A DNA stretch of 64,000 bases from Maylandia zebra (Eukaryota > Chordata > Actinopteri > Cichliformes > Cichlidae): contig NC_135184.1 of assembly GCF_041146795.1 (NCBI RefSeq), positions 4,973,467 to 5,037,466 on the forward strand, in the 5' to 3' direction. Positions within the stretch are counted from its first letter, which is position 1. Each line of letters begins with the position of its first letter. The notes under the pieces were generated by a model, which was not told the DNA's origin, searched no databases, and saw nothing but the letters and a program-made list of their open reading frames with translations. Positions 1 through 10,360 of the stretch are shown here, in pieces. A program made the translations under genes and the position numbers.

Positions 1-1111
1 TTGTTTGCAGACGATACAAATTTTTATTGTTCCGGAGAGAACTTGAAAGAATTGGCTAAAATTATGGTTATTGAAATGAAAAAAATGAAAAAATGGTTTG
101 ATGTAAATGATTTATCACTGAATTTGGAAAAAACAAAGTTTATGATATTCGGAAACCGTGTAAAGGAGGAAGAGATAGTATTATCTATAGAGGGAGTATT
201 AATTGAAAGAGTGACAGAATTCCGTTTTCTGGGTGTAATAGTGGATGACAAGTTAACATGGAAATCACATATTGAACATGTTAAAAAAAAGTTGGCTAAA
301 AGTATTTATATCCTGGGTAATGTTAGATATATATTAGATTACAAGACAATGACAATATTATATTTTTCATTGTTTCTACCCTATCTGAGCTATTGTGTTG
401 AAGTATGGGGGAATACATACGTGACTAATATGAAACCATTATATTTATTACAGAAGAGAGCGATTCGAATTATGCATATTGTTAAATATAGAGAACACAC
501 TAATAATTTGTTTATAAAATCGAAATTGTTAAAACTAGAAGACATAGTGAAATTACAGACTTTAACTATTATGTTTAGGGCAAAAAATAAAACACTACCT
601 CTTAAGTTACAAAGTTTATTTGTATTGTGTTCAGAAAATGGGGACGGCAGAAGGAAGTTTTATTTTAAGCACCTGTTTGCTCGAACCACACAAAGGCAAA
701 TGTGTCCAACAGTCATCGGCATAAGAAACTGGAATTCTCTCAGTGATCATCTTAAGTGTTGTATAAATGTTTCTCAATTTAAAATCTGCTATAAGAATAA
801 AATGATAAACCAATATGAAGAAGTTGAAAAGAATAGAATTTAATTGCAGAAAAATGATCTTTTAGTTTGATATTTAGTGGTATTGCTCATTGTTGAGTAT
901 ATTGTTCTGTTTGCTTTGTTTTGTTATGTGCAGAAAATTGTCATAGTGTAATTTTGGTTGCCTACTTGTATTACCACAGATAGGGGGCAGGTATCAATAA
1001 GAATTTATTCTTCTTCCTGCTCCTTTTCATGCATGGAAACAGTGTTACTTTAATTGAAAGGAAGGTTGTGTATGGGAATGCATTACTGCTGTACCATGTG
1101 TGAAACAAAAA
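1..1111 (+). mobile_element. CR1/Rex-like non-LTR retrotransposon (LINE), 3' part, copy A
   Basis: An open frame from the window edge to 843 encodes the C-terminal half of a LINE reverse transcriptase. It starts at the catalytic FADDTNFY box and runs through the thumb (WFDVNDLSLNLEKTK, FRFLGVIVDDKLTW) to the conserved tail (SYCVEVWGNTY, LLQKRAIRI). It is followed by about 270 bp of 3' UTR ending in an A-rich tail near 1111. It matches LINE copy B (9241-10352) almost base for base, with only a few substitutions. The element continues left of the window. The family is inferred from RT motifs (jockey/CR1/Rex group); I cannot assign a named family. Confidence 0.85.
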
Positions 1112-1209
1112 CAGACTTTTCCCCCCATTCCATGCAAGGCCACCTGGGTTGGCTGGAAGACTGTTTACTTAGCCTAGCAGGGCGAAGGACACTGTCTCAG
1201 CTGAACTCT

Positions 1210-1265
<56 letters not shown>

Positions 1266-1735
1266 GTTGGATATGCACACACTGATCCCCCCTCCGTTTC
1301 CAAACGCCTTCGATGCTTGTGCCCTACCGGGGCAGATGGCAGTCGACTGGACCAGCGCAGACATGCTGCAGGACCAGATGCGCTGTCTACACCGGCTCTC
1401 TCTTACCCTTTACCCGCCCCTGTTGCTTGTCTTGTGTTTCTATGGTGTATTGATAGTCATGTGCTTTTTGTGCTGAGGTGTTTTTTCTGTTATCAAACTG
1501 TTCTCCCACTAGGAGCTCAGTCTGAGTGGAGTTTTTTTTTCTCCTCCTCTTACCTCATGTTATATATTTTTGTTGTTTTTTTCCTATCAGCCTACCTTTC
1601 TGACATGTCTCCCCAATGTGATGTTTGTGTAAAGTTGGTCAGAAGGTTTCTCTGTAAGTGTGCATGCGCCATTAGCGTGCTGCCTGCTGTAACCCTAATT
1701 TCCTTCGGGATTAATGAAGTATTCTGATTCTGATT
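1112..1735 (+). mobile_element. 3' end of a second retroelement inserted behind LINE A
   Basis: This stretch is absent from the otherwise collinear copy B, where the LINE tail joins the TRIM 5' block almost directly. It carries a CA microsatellite, a T-rich body, and ends in a terminal module of the form TTCGGGATTAATGAAG followed by repeated ATTCTG units. That is the usual 3' terminus of many fish LINEs. No protein-coding frame is credible here; the open frames run through the CA repeat. Confidence 0.55.
1212..1258. repeat. (CA)n microsatellite
   Basis: An uninterrupted dinucleotide run of about 23 units. Confidence 0.95.
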
Positions 1736-2619
1736 TACCCATTAAGATTTTAAATGAACGATAAACAAAGGCCAAGAAAACTGAGTTAAACTCCTGAGTC
1801 TACTATATATTTGCACCATGAAGAAATGAATTCTTTGCACCAGTAATAAATAATCAAATATATCAAATTATCATCAATATTTAAATAAATGAACCATTGC
1901 ACCAAACAAAACAACAATTCAACAGACAGTTCTATAAAACTGTGGATGATTCAAAGTGCTGCTATAACTGCACAACAAAACTGCAGTGAGAAAAGCTTTG
2001 GATGTTCAGTTTGGTTATAATGACAGTTAAACAACTAAAATACTCGATTAAGTAGGTGAGAAAAAGTTACATTTACTGGATCAGTTTAAGACCAAAATAC
2101 ATTTGAATGAATTACTGACATGGACACTTTGTGAGAAATTACTAAACAGTTCAGGCAAAATTTTACTAAAACCTTGAATTAAACTTGAAAGTTTTCATTT
2201 AAATTCCACTGTGACTGTGTACACAGGAAAGACTACAAAGTAATGTTTGTTTGTTTGTTTGTTTGTTTTTGTAAACATTGTGGACTGATCTGCATTTGTT
2301 GTTGCTAAATTTAAATATTTGTTACTATTTAATGATCATAATCTCATTTGAACATAGGTTTGATTTAGTGGAGTCAGTTGTTCCCATGCATCATTCTGTA
2401 AGTGTGAGAATGAACTAAGATTAGAAAATGTCAAAATATAAAGTTTGATTTATTTTTATTCATCACAGCATCCTAAACTTTGCTGAACTTTTTGAAATAT
2501 AAAATGAACTCGCTGAGTGTTGACTGTCACATTTCAAAGCACCAAGTAAAGATAAACTATTGAACTTTAACTAGGTCAGACTTGTTACTGCATGATGTAA
2601 TCACACATACCACACCCTG

Positions 2620-2807
2620 CATCATGTGATTGGCTCTTGGTCGCTCTGTAAGAATATATCTCCCTTCACAGATGTGTCTGTATCAGGATGGGTCTAAAGG
2701 TGAACAAGAGCAGAGATCTGTTTCCCTTCAGAGCACAGAGGTTGTTTCTGTTCAGAGGAAGTGAAACTGTCTGACAGTCACTGAGAGACGGTGAAACGGG
2801 ACAGCAC
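2620..2807 (+). promoter_or_regulatory. Probable promoter and 5' leader of TRIM copy A
   Basis: The last ~190 bp before the ATG contain an inverted CCAAT box (GATTGGC, about 2628), an AT-rich stretch (AGAATATATC, about 2651) and an ETS/IRF-type motif just before the start. The same segment precedes the truncated copy C and is deleted from copy B. No transcription start can be fixed from sequence alone. Confidence 0.45.
2757..2768 (+). promoter_or_regulatory. ETS-IRF composite / ISRE-like site
   Basis: The sequence GGAAGTGAAACT fits the ETS-IRF composite element GGAANNGAAA exactly and resembles half of an interferon-stimulated response element. It lies 40 bp upstream of the TRIM A start codon and is preserved in copy C at 28637-28648. 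Interferon or IRF control is an inference from the motif and from the known behaviour of fish TRIM families. Confidence 0.4.
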
Positions 2808-4475
2808 ATGAATCAAATGGATCAAACAAAAATCTGCTGTTCAGTCTGTTTGGATCTACTGAAGGATCCGGTGACTATTCCCTGTGGACACAGCTACTGC
2901 ATGAACTGTATTAAAAGCTTCTGGGATGAAGAGGAAGAGAAGAAAATCTACAGCTGCCCTCAGTGCCGGAGGACTTTCACAGCGAGGCCTGTCCTGGTGA
3001 AAAACACCATGTTAGCAGATTTAGTGGAGGAGCTGAAGAAGACTGGACTCCAAGCTGCTCCTGCTGATCACTGCTATGCTGGACCTGAAGATGTGGCCTG
3101 TGATGTCTGCACTGGAAGAAAAATGAAAGCCTTCAAGTCCTGTTTAGTCTGTCTGGCATCTTACTGTGAGAAACACCTTCAGCCTCATTATGATTCACCT
3201 ACATTCAAGAAACACAAGCTGGTGGAGCCCTCCAAGAAGCTCCAGGAGAACATCTGCTCTCGTCATGATGAGGTGATGAAGATGTTCTGCCGTACTGATC
3301 AGCAGAGTATCTGTTATCTCTGCTCTGTGGATGAACATAAAGGCCACGACACAGTCTCAGCTGCAGCAGAAAGGACTGAGAGGCAGAGAGAGCTGGAGGT
3401 GAGTCGACAAAACATCCAGCAGAGAATCCAGGACAGAGAGAAAGATGTGAAGCTGCTTCAACAGGAGGTGGAGGCCATCAATCAGTCTGCTGATCAAACA
3501 GTGGAGCACAGTGAGAAGAGCTTCACTGAGCTGATCCATCTCATCCCGAAAAGAAGCTCTGATGTGAAGCAGCAGATCAGATCCCAGCGGGAAACTGAAG
3601 TGAGTCGAGTCAAAGAGCTTCAGGAGAAGCTGGAGCAGGAGATCACTGAGCTGAAGAGGAAAGATGCTGAGCTGAAGCAGCTCTCACACACAGAGGATCA
3701 CATCCAGTTTCTACACAACTACCCCTCACTGTCAGCACTCAGTGAGTCTACAGACTCATCCAGCATCAATATCCATCCTCTGAGCTACTTTGAGGATGTG
3801 ACAGCAGCTGTGTCAGAGGTCAGAGATAAACTACAGGACATTCTGAGAGAGGAACGGACAAACATCTCACTGACAGTCACTGAAGTGGATGTTTTAGTGC
3901 CAGATCCACCAGCAGAGCCAAAGACCAGAGCTGAATTCTTAAAATATTCGCGTAACATCACACTGGATCCAAACACAGCAAACAAACTGCTGTTATTATC
4001 AGAGGGGAACAGAAAAGCAACAGCAGTGATTCAACAACAGTCTTATTCTGATCATCCAGACAGATTCACTTGGTGGTTTCAGGTTCTGAGTAGAGAGAGT
4101 CTGACTGGACGTTGTTACTGGGAGGTGGAGTGGAGAGGGGAAGGAGTTTGTGTAGCAGTCGCATACAAGAATATCAGCAGAAAAGGAGGTTATGAATGTG
4201 TTTTTGGATGTAATGACAAATCTTGGGTATTAAATTGTAACAACAACAGTTTTACATGTTGGTACAACAACATCAAAACTCGTGTCTCAGGTCCTCGTTC
4301 CTCCAGAGTAGGAGTGTACCTGGATCACAGAGCAGGTATTTTGTCCTTCTACAGCGTCTCTGAAACCATGACTCTCCTCCACAGAGTCCAGACCACATTC
4401 ACTCAGCCGCTCTATGCTGGACTGTTGGTTTACTATAATTATGGAGACACAGCTGAGTTGATTAAGCTCAAATAG
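2808..4475 (+). CDS. TRIM-family E3 ubiquitin ligase (finTRIM / TRIM16-TRIM25-like), copy A, intact
   Basis: A single-exon gene of 555 codons. It probably acts as a cytoplasmic RING E3 ubiquitin ligase in innate antiviral or inflammatory signalling, inferred from the family. A C3HC4 RING uses C11, C14, C26, H28, C31, C34, C50 and C53. A B-box1-like finger spans about 98-136 (C98, C101, C112, C115, C120, H123, H127, H136). B-box2 spans 150-180 (C150, H153, C161, D164, C169, C172, H177, H180). A heptad-rich coiled coil covers about 188-295. A PRY-SPRY (B30.2) domain runs from about 365 to the end, with the PRY signature LDPNTANKLLLLSEGNRK and SPRY blocks GRCYWEVEW and VGVYLDHRAGILSFYS. The start is chosen because it precedes a complete RING and matches the leader/ATG of copy C. 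The orthologue is uncertain because this family is hugely expanded in fish, so I give no symbol. Confidence 0.93.
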   Translation: MNQMDQTKICCSVCLDLLKDPVTIPCGHSYCMNCIKSFWDEEEEKKIYSCPQCRRTFTARPVLVKNTMLADLVEELKKTGLQAAPADHCYAGPEDVACDVCTGRKMKAFKSCLVCLASYCEKHLQPHYDSPTFKKHKLVEPSKKLQENICSRHDEVMKMFCRTDQQSICYLCSVDEHKGHDTVSAAAERTERQRELEVSRQNIQQRIQDREKDVKLLQQEVEAINQSADQTVEHSEKSFTELIHLIPKRSSDVKQQIRSQRETEVSRVKELQEKLEQEITELKRKDAELKQLSHTEDHIQFLHNYPSLSALSESTDSSSINIHPLSYFEDVTAAVSEVRDKLQDILREERTNISLTVTEVDVLVPDPPAEPKTRAEFLKYSRNITLDPNTANKLLLLSEGNRKATAVIQQQSYSDHPDRFTWWFQVLSRESLTGRCYWEVEWRGEGVCVAVAYKNISRKGGYECVFGCNDKSWVLNCNNNSFTCWYNNIKTRVSGPRSSRVGVYLDHRAGILSFYSVSETMTLLHRVQTTFTQPLYAGLLVYYNYGDTAELIKLK

Positions 4476-5397
4476 ACTGAAGTCTTTCATATTGTGGGTT
4501 TAAATCTGTATTTTAGTTTCATTTTATTTTCTCTCCATCATTTCTGCACAGAGATCAGCTGTCAGTCAAACATTATGGGTGGTACCTCCACATCTTCTAG
4601 TTGTTCTCTTGATGTTTCTGAGTTTTTAAAGGAGATCTTTCCTGTGACTGTTTATGGAGGCTATCACTGCTCATCATCATTTTGATTTACTAAAATATTT
4701 CTCCACATGAAAATGTAAACTTCTCTATCCTCTAAATGTTTCTGGAATATTTGTATTGAAAAATGTCGACATTTCTCTTTATGAGTATGGCCGACCATGT
4801 GTGTGTGTTTGTGTTTGTTTTGGTCAAAATCATCAAACAAATGAGGAAAAACTGTGATTTTAATGAATGAATTCATATATTGTGTTGATGTTTTATTGTG
4901 TGAATAAACTGGAAGGTTTGACTATAAATCAAACTTTGAACAAAGTCTTTTCTTCTGTCTTCATTGCAGGATCTCACTCAAATCTGGCGCAGAAAATATG
5001 AAACTAATCTGAGAGAATAACTGAAGCAGTTTTCCTCCTGAAGCATCACAAAGTTTAGAGTTCATGTTTAGAGCAGAAGATTCAGCAGTCGCTCTGTGAC
5101 CTTTCAACTTTCTTCACTAAAACAGCTTCATTACAGAGAAACAAGTCACATTTTCTTCATGTTCTTAAGTCCTTTAAAATGTGTTTAATGGTCCTTGAAT
5201 GCAGCATCAGTGTCGCAGGTTTAAAAGGTCACTTTCTGTTGTGTTCAAAGATTTCCTTCAGATATGGTCTTTAATCAGTAAAGCCAGTGATACAGCAGTG
5301 TCATTAGCTGTGTTATTGGCACCAGGCTGTGTTTATGTATGTATTTAATTCTGTCTGAGGATGTCTTCAGCATGAAATGATCATTTGCTCAGCTGCT
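4476..5397 (+). repeat. TRIM 3' flanking block, copy A
   Basis: The 3' UTR and downstream flank of TRIM A. Positions about 4847-5397 recur in the same orientation behind copy C (28863 onward), and 4625-5397 recur inverted behind copy B (to 13876). It contains AATAAA at 4903-4908. Homology stops at about 5398, where a BEL gag fragment replaces the rest of the block still seen behind copy C (to about 29937). Confidence 0.8.
4903..4908 (+). other. Polyadenylation signal, TRIM copy A
   Basis: AATAAA 428 bp after the stop codon, followed within about 40 bp by T-rich sequence. The same hexamer is kept behind copy C at 28917-28922. It is the most likely 3' end signal of the TRIM mRNA. Confidence 0.5.
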
Positions 5398-5868
5398 CTG
5401 TCTCAAATGACTCCTACAGTCTTTGCTTATGTGACCAACTTTTAAACAACCAAAACAAATTCCCCTTTCCTTGATAAAAGTCAACTTATCCCGATGCATT
5501 TTAGCTTTAAACTGCTTACAATTCTCTAGTAAATGATTGCTGTGTGAACAAAACAAACAACTATGCAGAACAGTGGAATTTGTTCTGCTTCCAGTTGATT
5601 GAGTTTTGACTCCTGGAACCGTACTGACATTAGTGGCAAAACTACTTCCCTTTTTTCTTTGCTTGGTGGAACTTGAAACTTTAAAGCTGTTTCCAGATTG
5701 TGAGTCTTGGATGTTGCCAAACACTGGATCTTATGCTACTTTCACCTGTTTTATTATGAAGGCAACCAGATCAGTGAACACTGCTCTGTGACCATTTTGT
5801 TCCTGCAGTTCATAGGCAACAACTCTCCATTTTTCACTCAATTTGTATGGAAGTTTCATAACAATCAT
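5398..5868 (-). pseudogene. BEL/Pao-type LTR retrotransposon gag fragment, broken
   Basis: A minus-strand fragment of a gag-like protein with a zinc knuckle of spacing C-x2-C-x4-H-x4-C (CFGCLKVGHISKDC), preceded by the typical stretch with HSNHLLENCKQF and, upstream, KLSEKWRVVAYELQEQ. An in-frame TAA at about 5731-5733 splits it into two parts. No protease, RT or LTR follows. On its upstream (right) side it abuts the hairpin that begins repeat R1, so it was cut by or joined to that repeat. It is a dead fragment. Confidence 0.75.
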
Positions 5869-5872
5869 TCTC

Positions 5873-8116
5873 TTGAAGTGTCTGTGTGGTGCAGCTGGTC
5901 TGGTCTGTCCAGGCTGCACCACACAGACACTTCCAATCACCACACATCAAAGTACAAAGCGTATGACGTCATCACATTCTGTGTTAGGAAGTCACATTTA
6001 GGAGTTAAATTCATTGTTCATCATACTCAAGAAATCTTTCTGTTATCTTGATTAACTTATCCCAACATTGTCAATCAGACTAAGTGATCACATGACGCTA
6101 GTTATCAACTCTATAAGGTAAACCAGGGTTTCCCATTTTAGCTACTAGCCTGTTTACATGAAAGGGGTGGCGTTGGGGGCATCTGACCAATCACATAGAG
6201 AGCAGCAGAACAGCTGACTTTACAAAGAAAGATAAAACTATAAACATGAAAAGGTTAAACACTTGTATTAATAAAGTTCAAATAGGAACTAAAAGTTCTT
6301 TTGCTGAGCTCTGTTGATGTTTACCAGTCTGGGAGAAAATACAAGCATAAATACAAAAATGGCCGTGGATATACTGGGAAAAGCATGTCGAATGATGAGC
6401 AGTGATACAGGAGACCAAGAGGAATTGCTCAGATAAGATTAAATGCTTTCATGGACGAGGACATGCTAGGGACAAGCGTTGCAGACAAAAGGAAAAAAAC
6501 GAGATTAATGTTTATAGAGGAATTCAAAATGTTGTGAAATTGTTCTGCAGACAAATGGGAAAAGTCAAAGAATGAAGTCGAATTTAAGAATCTAAACTGA
6601 TTAGACTGCTGATGCTCATCAATGGAAAGATCCTCCCACTATCCATGGCACAGCAGTCCAAAGGGATCTTTCAGGTACTAACGTATTAACGTCATTAATA
6701 TTCGCTTGTCCTGCTGCAGACTTTTCTATCCAATCTAACAGTGAGAGCGAGCATGTGGTGCCCCACCCACTGGCTACAGGCCACATATTTCTGCAGATAA
6801 AGGCACCACCGTATTTGCCTTTATTCCGATGAAATGTCCTCTAAAGGACGCCCACACAATTGATGAGAAGTCAGAGACCAGATGCCGATATTGTAATTCC
6901 ATTAGAAAAAAGGCTGCACTTAAGTAGGGAAGATATGTGTAGGGCTTTTAAGGCCATTGCAGTCCCAAATGGAGGCAGATGGGGTATGTGAAGTTCAATA
7001 TCTGTGGGCTGAGCACCCTGATACCACAACTCAAGAGTTCTGTTTCTGCGTTATCAAAGGTAGCCGGTCAGAATATTCTGGTTAATCCTTCATAATTGAT
7101 CAGAATTTGCCAAATAGACTTAACATGGTGTTAAGTCTGTCACATCATTTATGAAAGTCAAAGGTTAAAGTGTGATTTTCATCAAGAAGAACTTGAAAAG
7201 AGAAACTACATGACTATGACTCGACATTAGGCACAGACAGGAATGCTCAAGCGGTATTAGCTGTTTGAAGGTACATTAGGAAAATGTTGAACGTAATGCA
7301 CAACAAGCACCTTATTTCCTCCACAGAAGGTTGATAATTAACCTTTAACCTCCGTCACTGTGATGTGTGAATACTTCTGCTACTTTACGAACTATTGTAA
7401 TCATAAAACGCTTTTAAAATCTGTATACTCCAATGATTTAAAAACAATAATACAGCAAACATTTAAAACCAATCTCATGACCAAGGGCGCTGCTGGCTTC
7501 AGGACCATGCAATAATCCATGTGTGGTTTGTATTTGTATTATAATACAGTCTGTAAGAAAGCCTTTTGTTATATTATTGAGAATATTGATCAACTAATTG
7601 TGATGGTGATGGTGCTCATCCGTCTTTTATCAGTCACTGCATTTTAACACAGTTTGCTCACCGTACATTCCAGTTTCTGGTCGCTGAAACCAGTCAGACC
7701 TGAGCTCCTGGGAGCCTCCCTCAGGTGAATGTTGGTTTTTAAACTTCGTACCGCTTACAAAACTTCCCCAGCAGAACAATTGGTTTCAGGTTTATTCCTG
7801 TAAAGAGTCTGTACATGATAGATAGTTGTTGTTGTTGTTTTTTAAATATCGGACACATAATCAGGAAAACACAAAAGGGAAACATTTGTCTTCTTTCTTT
7901 TTCATTTTCCCAGCACTAGTTTATTACATCACAGCTTAAAACACTGATTCCAGTATTCAACTAGTTATACATCATTTCCATCCCTTCTTCTTACTGTGTT
8001 GAGCCATCAGAGATGCTTCATATTTGCATGTTTTACAGGATTGTCTGCCTGGAGTCTGTCGTCATTGTGCTTAAATAGTAGTTTTGACTTTTCATATAAA
8101 TGTCAGGATAGGCAGC
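5873..8116. repeat. R1: 2.2-kb direct repeat, first copy
   Basis: A segment of about 2244 bp found again at 25065-27269, 19.2 kb away, in the same orientation. It shows only scattered substitutions and one indel of about 35-40 bp near the right end. It begins with a perfect 21-bp-arm hairpin. Flanks differ on both sides (left: gag fragment; right: an AT-rich stretch and a Tc1 relic). It contains short protein-like stretches without a sustained frame, so it is either an old non-coding element or a degraded transposon I do not recognise. It precedes TRIM B as R2 precedes TRIM C. Confidence 0.9.
5875..5933. repeat. Perfect hairpin at the left end of R1
   Basis: Arms at 5875-5895 and 5913-5933 are perfect reverse complements (21 bp, beginning GAAGTGTCTGTGTGGTGC), with a 17-nt loop. 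The identical hairpin starts R2 at 25067-25125. Confidence 0.9.
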
Positions 8117-8324
8117 ATCTTCTTTAACTAGTTCAAGCTGCCAAAATTAATCCAGAATTAAATTTTAATCCTTATAAAAGGCTGAAAATAATTGTTCTGA
8201 ATCCAAAACAGTTAGATGTAGTTTGTTAATTTCCCTCGTTTTGTTATTACCCTAGAGTAGCTTTGGTGTATCTTTTCTCTCTCAGTTAATATTTATTATA
8301 AACATTCATCATAACAGCATATAT

Positions 8325-8623
8325 GCAATTACTGGTCACTTTGTTAGGTACACCTTGTTTATAGCAGGTATGACCCCTGTTGCTGACAGAACTGCGTCAT
8401 GAAGTCATGTTCATTAATTGTTGACTTGAATCTGCCGTTCCACCTCATCCCAAAGATGCTCTATTGGAGTACAGTGAACTCATCTTCATGTTCAAGAAAC
8501 CAGTTTGAGATGATTTGAGATGATTTTGAGATGGAGTGGTAAAGTCTATGTTTTTAGGGGAAATCACTGAAAAAGAAATCATTGTAGCAGAATCTAAAAA
8601 CAAGACATCCATGATGGGTTAGA
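8325..8623. mobile_element. Degraded Tc1-like DNA transposon relic
   Basis: It begins with the terminal motif of a very common fish Tc1-like family (CACTTTGTTAGGTACACCTT). Further recognisable pieces follow: CCGTTCCACCTCATCCCAAA, ATGCTCTATTGGAG and GTACAGTGAACTCATC. The order agrees with the antisense of the transposase, but most of the element is deleted. The right end abuts LINE copy B. Confidence 0.6.
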
Positions 8624-10355
8624 CATGGTCATCGTAAAAAAGACCTTGGATTGTATAATCAAACCTCTATGTTATATTTTTAATCTCTCATTTTATTCGG
8701 CTGTATTTCCTGACCGAATGAAAGTGGTAAAAGTTATCCCACTTTATAAATCGGGAGACAGACATAGTTTTAATAATTATAGACCAGTATCATTGCTATC
8801 ACAGTTTTCTAAAGTGCTTGAAAAACTCTTTGCACAAAGATTTGATAGTTTCATTGAAAAACATCAACTGTTAAGCGAAAGTCAGTACGGATTTCGACGG
8901 AACAGATCAACAGCAATAGCATTAATGAATACTATTGAAGACATTTCATCAGCAACACATCATAATAAATATACTATTCATTGATTTAAGAAAAGCTTTT
9001 GACACTCTGCAACACTCCATCTTGATTTCTAAGTGAAGAACTTATGGTGTGAGAGGAATAGTATTGAACTGGTTAAGCAGCTATTTACATAATAGGTTTC
9101 AGTATGTGCAGTGTTTAGGCAATTCATCTGATAGAATGAAAATAGAATGTGGGGTCCCTCAAGGTTCTGTTTTAGGACCAAAACTTTTTAATTTATATAT
9201 AAATGACATTTGTGATGTGTCAAAAATGTTGAATTTTGTTTTGTTTGCAGACGATACAAATTTTTATTGTTCCGGAGAGAACTTGAAAGAATTGGCTAAA
9301 ATTATGGTTATTGAAATGAAAAAAATGAAAAAATGGTTTGATGTAAATGAGTTATCACTGAATTTGGAAAAATCAAAGTTTATGATATTCGGAAACCGTG
9401 TAAAGGAGGAAGAGATAGTATTATCTATAGAGGGAGTATTAATTGAAAGAGTGACAGAATTCCGTTTTCTGGGTGTAATAGTGGATGACAAGTTAACATG
9501 GAAATCACATATTGAACATGTTAAAAAAAAGTTGGCTAAAAGTATTTATATCCTGGGTAATGTTAGATATATATTAGATTACAAGACAATGACAATATTA
9601 TATTTTTCATTGTTTCTACCCTATCTGAGCTATTGTGTTGAAGTATGGGGGAATACATACGTGACTAATATGAAACCATTATATTTATTACAGAAGAGAG
9701 CGATTCGAATTATGCATATTGTTAAATATAGAGAACACACTAATAATTTGTTTATAAAATCGAAATTGTTAAAACTAGAAGACATAGTGAAATTACAGAC
9801 TTTAACTATTATGTTTAGGGCAAAAAATAAAACACTACCTCTTAAGTTACAAAGTTTATTTGTATTGTGTTCAGAAAATGGGGACGACAGAAGGAAGTTT
9901 TATTTTAAGCACCTGTTTGCTCGAACCACACAAAGGCAAATGTGTCCAACAGTCATCGGCATAAGAAACTGGAATTCTCTCAGTGATCATCTTAAGTGTT
10001 GTATAAATGTTTCTCAATTTAAAATCTGCTATAAGAATAAAATGATAAACCAATATGAAGAAGTTGAAAAGAATAGAATTTAATTGCAGAAAAATGATCC
10101 TTTTAGTTTGATATTTAGTGGTATTGCTCATTGTTGAGTATATTGTTCTGTTTGCTTTGTTTTGTTATGTGCAGAAAATTGTCATAGTGTAATTTTGGTT
10201 GCCTACTTGTATTACCACAGATAGGGGGCAGGTATTAATAAGAATTGATTCTTCTTCCTGCTCCTTTTCATGCATGGAAACAGTGTTACTTTAATTGAAA
10301 GGAAGGTTGTGTATGGGAATGCATTACTGCTGTACCATGTGTGAAACAAAAAAAA
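8624..10355 (+). mobile_element. CR1/Rex-like LINE, copy B, 5'-truncated and broken
   Basis: It encodes RT blocks in order: NNYRPVSLLSQFSKVLEK and SESQYGFRRNRSTAIAL (8625-8984), then FIDLRKAFDTLQHSIL, GVPQGSVLGPKLFNLYIND, FADDTNFY and the thumb to 10083. A frameshift at about 8972-8977 and a TGA near 9034 split the frame, so this copy is dead. No endonuclease domain remains. The 3' UTR ends in an A-run at about 10346-10355 that runs straight into the TRIM 5' block. From 9241 on it is near-identical to LINE copy A. Confidence 0.88.
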
Positions 10356-10360
10356 AATTG

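Larger units (their letters stand above)
1835..2807 (+). repeat. TRIM 5' flanking block, copy A
   Basis: About 970 bp starting at TTGCACCAGTAATAAATAAT. It is repeated almost identically upstream of TRIM copy B (from 10361, with a small internal deletion and a truncated right end) and of copy C (from 27723, full length). Collinearity in all three places shows that the duplication unit includes the flank and not only the gene, which argues against retrotransposition of the intronless TRIM genes. Confidence 0.85.

Noticed and set aside
1054..1727. ORFs of 140 and 136 codons after LINE A
   Set aside because: They run through the CA microsatellite and a retroelement 3' UTR; they have no protein similarity.
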